64,000 nt of DNA, taken from assembly GCA_963791225.1 (NCBI GenBank), contig CAWBRV010000003.1, positions 1,240,001 through 1,304,000 on the forward strand, written 5' to 3'. The translations under genes were made by a program, and so were the position numbers. This document shows positions 58,831-64,000 of the stretch, in pieces. The stretch is from PALSA-612 sp963791225 (GTDB lineage Bacteria; Actinomycetota; Thermoleophilia; Gaiellales; Gaiellaceae). Within the stretch, counting starts at the first letter, position 1. Every line of letters starts with the position of its first letter. The notes under the pieces are model-generated. The model had not been told where the DNA came from and ran no database searches. It saw nothing but the letters and a program-made list of their open reading frames with translations.

Positions 58831-59807
58831 AACCCGTCTACCTGCTCTCCGGCAGCGACCGGCCGAAGGTCGAGCGCGCGGTCGAGCGGCTGCGCTCCCA
58901 CTTCGATCCCGACGCCGTCGAGCGCCTCTTCGCCGCCGACACGAGCGGCGACGAGGCGGTAGCCGCCTGCAACGCCCTCGGGCTGTTCGGCGGCGGCTCG
59001 CGGCTCGTGCTCGTCGAGGGCGTCGACCGCTGGAAGGCCGCAGACGCGAAGGCGATCGCCGACTATCTGCGCTCGCCGACCCCAGACACGGTGCTGGCCC
59101 TCGCGGGAGAGGAGCTGAAGAAGGACTCGCCGCTCGCGAAAGCCTGCACGAAGCACGGGGACGTCCTCGTCTACGACACGCCCCGGCGCAATTTGCCCGC
59201 ATGGGTCGCCGAGCAGTTCTCGCGCGCGGGCGCGAAGGCCGCGCCGGAAGCGTGCCGGCTGCTCGTCGAGCTCGTCGGTGACGACCTGTTCGACCTCGCG
59301 AGCGAGGTCGGGAAGCTCGTCACGTGGGCTGACGGCGACGAGATCCGGGAGTCCGACGTCGAGGTGCTCGTCGCGCCACGGGCCGAGACACCGCCTTGGA
59401 CGCTCACGGACGCGTGGGCGCGGCGCGACACGGCCGGCGTGCTGACGGCGTGCGAGCGAGTTCTGACGCGTGGGGACAAGACGGTGAGTGGTCTCGTCTG
59501 GCAGCTCGCCGATCACGTCGGGCTCGTCCGTGCCTGTGCCGACTTCGCGCGCGACGGCGTGCCGGTCGCCGAGGCGGCCAAGCGACTGCGCAAGAAGGAG
59601 TACCCGGTGCGTAAGGCCTATTCCCAGGCTGAAGCGTTCAGCGGCGCCGAGTTGGACGCTGCCGTGACACGGCTCGCCGATCTCGACGCCGCCGTCAAGG
59701 GAGGATCGAGGCTGCCCGACGATCTCGAGCTCGAGCGCGCGCTCGTCGAGATCACGCGGACACGCGCCGCGGCGGGCCGCCCCGCGCGAGAAACCGCGCC
59801 GCGCTAG
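58812..59807 (+). CDS. holA: DNA polymerase III subunit delta
   Basis: This clamp-loader subunit is 331 aa from ATG 58812, which lies inside the end of comEC. The N-terminal AAA-like domain opens with PVYLLSGSDRPKVERAVERL and has the typical VEGVDRWKAADAKAIADYL and the helix GDDLFDLASEVGKL. The C-terminal helical part ends with SGAELDAAVTRLADLDAAVK. The comEA-comEC-holA order is a common arrangement. It overlaps rpsT convergently by 4 bp. HolA sequences diverge strongly, so context adds to the call. Confidence 0.92.
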   Translation: MPEQTLKPVYLLSGSDRPKVERAVERLRSHFDPDAVERLFAADTSGDEAVAACNALGLFGGGSRLVLVEGVDRWKAADAKAIADYLRSPTPDTVLALAGEELKKDSPLAKACTKHGDVLVYDTPRRNLPAWVAEQFSRAGAKAAPEACRLLVELVGDDLFDLASEVGKLVTWADGDEIRESDVEVLVAPRAETPPWTLTDAWARRDTAGVLTACERVLTRGDKTVSGLVWQLADHVGLVRACADFARDGVPVAEAAKRLRKKEYPVRKAYSQAEAFSGAELDAAVTRLADLDAAVKGGSRLPDDLELERALVEITRTRAAAGRPARETAPR

Positions 59808-60070
59808 GCGGACTTGCTGGAGACGAGCCGCGCTGCCTGGGCCTTCTTGCGGGCCGCGGTGTTCCGGTGAAGTGCTCCTCGCGTCGCCGCCTTGTCGATG
59901 CAGCGGACGAGCTCCGCATGCGAGGCGGCAGCCTTCTCCGCGTCACCGTCCTCGACGGCGTCCCGCAGGCGGCGGGTCAGCGTCTTGACGGTCGAGCGGT
60001 AGCGCAGGTTCTCGAGCCGCTCGCGGGCGGCGCTACGGACGCGCTTCTTTTGCTGGCGAATGTTCGGCAT
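59804..60070 (-). CDS. rpsT: 30S ribosomal protein S20
   Basis: The protein is 88 aa from ATG 60070 (M-P-N-I-R-Q-Q-K-K-R), the classical S20 N-terminus. It is Lys/Arg/Ala-rich throughout, with RSAARERLENLRYRSTVKTL and the conserved C-terminal GALHRNTAARKKAQA, and forms helical bundles against 16S rRNA. The longer open frame from 60145 is rejected. A hairpin with a T-run in the leader could be regulatory. It is convergent with holA, as often seen (holA-rpsT). Confidence 0.96.
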   Translation of the reverse strand: MPNIRQQKKRVRSAARERLENLRYRSTVKTLTRRLRDAVEDGDAEKAAASHAELVRCIDKAATRGALHRNTAARKKAQAARLVSSKSA

Positions 60071-60093
60071 CGACTGGTAGAGCGTAAGGCGTG

Positions 60094-60115
60094 AAAAGGC
60101 CCGCACTGCGCGGGC
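60094..60115 (-). promoter_or_regulatory. Hairpin with T-run in the rpsT leader
   Basis: In the minus-strand message GCCCGC (60115-60110) and GCGGGC (60104-60099) form a 6-bp stem with loop GCAGT, followed by CTTTT (60098-60094). It lies 24 nt before the rpsT start and resembles a weak intrinsic terminator, so it may attenuate or autoregulate S20. Evidence is structural only. Confidence 0.4.
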
Positions 60116-60147
60116 AGAGACGATCGTAGCAAACCGGCCCTCCACCT

Positions 60148-61782
60148 ATGCTCTCCCGCGGTGATCCGTCCGTGGTGACATCAGGGCCATCACGGCGCGG
60201 AGTGCCTTCCGGCGAGGATGCGCCGACCCGTAGGCGCCGGCTCGTGCGTTCGACGGCGATCTTCGGCGCCGCGACCGGTATCTCGCGCGTTCTCGGCCTC
60301 GTGCGCGAGATCGTCGCTGCCTACTACTTCGGCTCCGTCGGCAAGATCAACGCGTTCACGGTCGCCTACCAGATCCCGAATCTGGTGCGGGCGCTCGTCG
60401 CCGACGCTGCGCTCTCGTCCGCGTTCGTGCCGGTCTTCACGGAGCTGCTCGAGAAGGGCGATCGCAAGCGCGCCTGGCGCGTCGCCTCGAGCGTCTTCTT
60501 CCTGATGCTGCTCGGACTGGGCGCCGTGACCGCCTTCTTCATGGTGTTCGCACCGCTCGTGATCGCGCCGTTCGGCCAGCCGCCGGGCAGCGAGCACCTC
60601 GCGATCGGGCTCACCCGCGTGCTCTTCCCGACCGTGGTGCTCCTCGGCATCTCGGGCGTGATCGTCGGGATCCTGAACAGCTACGAGGAGTTCACCGTTC
60701 CGGCGCTCGCACCCATCGCCTGGAACATCGCGATCATCGCCGGCCTCGTCATCGGCGTGCCCCAGGCGCACACGATGAGCACGAAGCTCTACGTCTACGC
60801 CGTCTCGATCCTGATCGGCACCATCATCCAGGTGCTGCTTCCGGTGCCGTGGTTACGCGGCCTCGACGGCAGGCTACGCGTGGCCATCGACTGGCGCGAC
60901 CCCGCGGTGAAGCAGGTGTTCGTGCTCATGGTCCCCGTGACGCTCGGGCTCGGCCTGATCAACTTCAACGCCGTCGTCGACACGCTCTTCGCATCCCGGC
61001 TGATCGATCCGGAGCAGGCCCCTCGCGCGATCGACCTCGCCTTCCGTCTCTACATGCTGCCTCAAGGGATCTTCTCGGTCGCCGTGGCGACGATTCTGTT
61101 TCCGACGCTGTCACGGCTCGCCGCCAGGGGCGACATGGAGGGCTTCCGCCGGACGTCCGCGACGGGTCTTCGCCAGATCGGCTTTCTGCTGATCCCGGCC
61201 AGCGCCTTTCTGGCTGCGCTGGCCACCCCGATCGTGCGCATCGTCTACCAGCACGGTGCGTTCACTGCCGGTCAGACCGAGGTCGTCGCGCAGTGCCTGG
61301 CGGCCTTCTCGCTCGGGCTCGTCTTCAACGGCGCGATGCTGATGCTGAACCGCTCGTTCTTCAGCCTCCAGTCGCCGTGGGTGCCGACGGCCGTCGCGCT
61401 GCTCAACCTCGGTATCAACGCGGCACTCGACGCGGCGTTCTGGCGATTCGGTGCCTGGGGCATCCCGCTCTCGACCTCGCTCGTCAACATCGCCGGGACG
61501 GCGGCGCTCATGTACTTCCTGCGCAAGCGGATCGGCCGCATCGAGCTGACGGAGACGATCCGCTCGACGGCGCTCGTGCTGGTGGCGTCGGCGGCGCTGG
61601 CGATCGTCGCCCACGAGGTCTGGGCCGCCGTGGACTCGGCTCTCGGACGTTCGACGACCGATCAGATCCTGGCGCTCGTCTGCGGGTTCGGAGCCGGCCT
61701 GGCGACCTACGTCGGCGTCTGCCTGCTGCTCGGCGTGCGCGAGCTCAGGCCGCTGCTCTCGGTCGGCGGGCACGACCGGTAA
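60148..61782 (+). CDS. murJ: Lipid II flippase MurJ
   Basis: This 544-aa membrane protein of the MviN/MurJ family has about 14 helices. The N-terminal segment has STAIFGAATGISRVLGLVRE and YQIPNLVRALVADAALSSAF (about residue 72), the best-known MurJ motifs. Later helices include LNLGINAALDAAFWRFGAWG. It flips lipid-linked peptidoglycan precursor across the membrane. The start is uncertain, since ATG 60148 or GTG 60172 would differ only in a disordered N-terminal tail. Its neighbours are housekeeping genes and the cluster holA/rpsT/murJ/lepA is common in actinobacteria. Confidence 0.93.
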   Translation: MLSRGDPSVVTSGPSRRGVPSGEDAPTRRRRLVRSTAIFGAATGISRVLGLVREIVAAYYFGSVGKINAFTVAYQIPNLVRALVADAALSSAFVPVFTELLEKGDRKRAWRVASSVFFLMLLGLGAVTAFFMVFAPLVIAPFGQPPGSEHLAIGLTRVLFPTVVLLGISGVIVGILNSYEEFTVPALAPIAWNIAIIAGLVIGVPQAHTMSTKLYVYAVSILIGTIIQVLLPVPWLRGLDGRLRVAIDWRDPAVKQVFVLMVPVTLGLGLINFNAVVDTLFASRLIDPEQAPRAIDLAFRLYMLPQGIFSVAVATILFPTLSRLAARGDMEGFRRTSATGLRQIGFLLIPASAFLAALATPIVRIVYQHGAFTAGQTEVVAQCLAAFSLGLVFNGAMLMLNRSFFSLQSPWVPTAVALLNLGINAALDAAFWRFGAWGIPLSTSLVNIAGTAALMYFLRKRIGRIELTETIRSTALVLVASAALAIVAHEVWAAVDSALGRSTTDQILALVCGFGAGLATYVGVCLLLGVRELRPLLSVGGHDR

Positions 61783-61795
61783 CGTCGAGCGCGGC

Positions 61796-63573
<1,778 letters not shown>

Positions 63574-63577
<4 letters not shown>

Positions 63578-63759
63578 CCGCGCTCGAGCTGAAGCCCGCG
63601 TGCGAGCGCTGCGGTGGCGCGCTCCCGGCGGACGCCGAGGCCGAGATCTGCTCCTACGAGTGCACGTTCTGCCTCTCGTGCGCGAGCGCGATGGAGCACG
63701 TCTGTCCGAACTGCGGCGGTGAGCTCGTTCCCCGGCCGCGCCGGGGGCCGACGGCGTGA
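63574..63759 (+). CDS. DUF1272-like small Cys-rich protein
   Basis: The 61-aa protein has its start ATG 63574 overlapping the lepA stop and its end overlapping hemW. Paired cysteines in ACERCGG, ICSYECTFCLSC and HVCPNCGGEL form two zinc-binding knuckles in the DUF1272 pattern, which includes the E-x-C-S-x-E-C-T-F-C motif. Its function is unknown. The tight overlap on both sides shows that it is part of the lepA-hemW transcript. It is too short and Cys-ordered to be a chance ORF. Confidence 0.85.
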
Positions 63760-64000
63760 GCGGTGTCCGTCATCTGTACGTCCACCTGCCGTTCTGCGCG
63801 CACCGCTGCGGCTACTGCGACTTCGTCACCGTCGTCGGCCGACAGGGCTCCCACGAGGCGTATGTCGATGCGCTGCTCGCCGAGCTGGCGCTCGAGCGCG
63901 ACGTCCTCGCCGGACAGCTCGAGACGGTCTACCTCGGCGGCGGCACGCCGACCTTCACCGCGCCGGCCGCGCTCGAGCGGCTGCTCGACTCGCTGCCCGC
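63756..64000 (+). CDS. hemW: HemW-like radical SAM protein (coproporphyrinogen III oxidase-like), truncated by the window end
   Basis: Only the first 81 residues are present, from GTG 63756 (overlap GTGA). The motif HLPFCAHRCGYCDF carries the C-x3-C-x2-C cluster of radical SAM enzymes, followed by TVYLGGGTPT. The family comprises HemN-like proteins, and HemW is known as a haem chaperone. The order lepA-hemW is a common bacterial arrangement and supports the name. The gene continues beyond the window, so the rest of the protein cannot be judged. Confidence 0.9.
   Translation, partial: MSGVRHLYVHLPFCAHRCGYCDFVTVVGRQGSHEAYVDALLAELALERDVLAGQLETVYLGGGTPTFTAPAALERLLDSLP

Overview
The window is very GC-rich, with many GTG/TTG starts, frequent 4-base stop/start overlaps (ATGA, GTGA, TTGA) and gene families typical of Actinomycetota: CGNR/ABATE regulators, an NrtR-type nad regulator, core MetE-like proteins, form II CO-dehydrogenase-like subunits and PHO boxes with 11-nt GTCACC/GTTCACC spacing. 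I infer a deep-branching actinobacterium, possibly of the Thermoleophilia type and possibly a metagenome-derived genome. The taxonomic placement is inference. I saw no rRNA or tRNA gene, CRISPR array, insertion sequence or prophage.

Layout. (a) 1-8.4 kb: an XRE-cupin regulator, a bicupin, a ribose-type ABC importer (permease, binding protein, ATPase, permease) and a divergent amidohydrolase, probably uptake and hydrolysis of an N-heterocyclic or ureido compound. (b) 8.4-14.6 kb: a tight operon of SDR, 2-oxoacid dehydrogenase E2 and E1-beta (no E1-alpha), a core MetE-like protein, an NmrA-like protein and a membrane protein, then a cupin. (c) 14.6-25.9 kb: amine oxidase, malate synthase, dipeptidase, glycolate oxidase glcDEF and a CoxSLM-type molybdenum hydroxylase. 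glcD carries one frameshift and coxL two. (d) 25.9-34 kb: TlpA-like and CapA-like proteins, then a phosphate locus (phoU-pstB divergent from pstC-pstA-pstS, plus a divergent phoR/phoP pair) with three PHO boxes. (e) 34-39 kb: a CopD-like protein, a class II aldolase, an arsR-arsM-arsC-aquaporin operon with an overlapping promoter/operator, and a cupredoxin. (f) 38.4-42.2 kb: nrtR divergent from nadB-nadC-nadA. (g) 42.2-52 kb: a LanC-like protein, a tandem-ATPase/large-permease ABC exporter, a CGNR regulator, a CaiB/BaiF CoA-transferase and a DUF255 thioredoxin-fold protein. (h) 51.8-64 kb: a FrnE/DsbA-like gene coupled to lysA, leuS with an attenuator-like leader, comEA-comEC-holA, rpsT, murJ, lepA, a DUF1272 protein and hemW (cut by the window end).

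The most striking observation is the FrnE/DsbA-family gene at 51853-52488 (minus strand). Its start overlaps the lysA stop, and an in-frame UGA stands exactly where the first cysteine of the CxxC redox motif should be (U-P-F-C). A perfect 7-bp stem with a 7-nt loop begins 12 nt after the UGA, which fits the bacterial SECIS rules. This is a candidate selenoprotein that a normal gene caller truncates to a piece without its active site. A sequencing miscall (TGC to TGA) remains possible, since three single-base indels are suspected elsewhere in the window.

Other regulatory finds are a leaderless-looking mini-ORF with two adjacent Leu CTT codons followed by a terminator before leuS, an inverted-repeat operator region between nrtR and nadB, an ArsR-type palindromic promoter, and a dispersed palindromic repeat (core AGGGACTGTCCCT) that also lies inside nadB.
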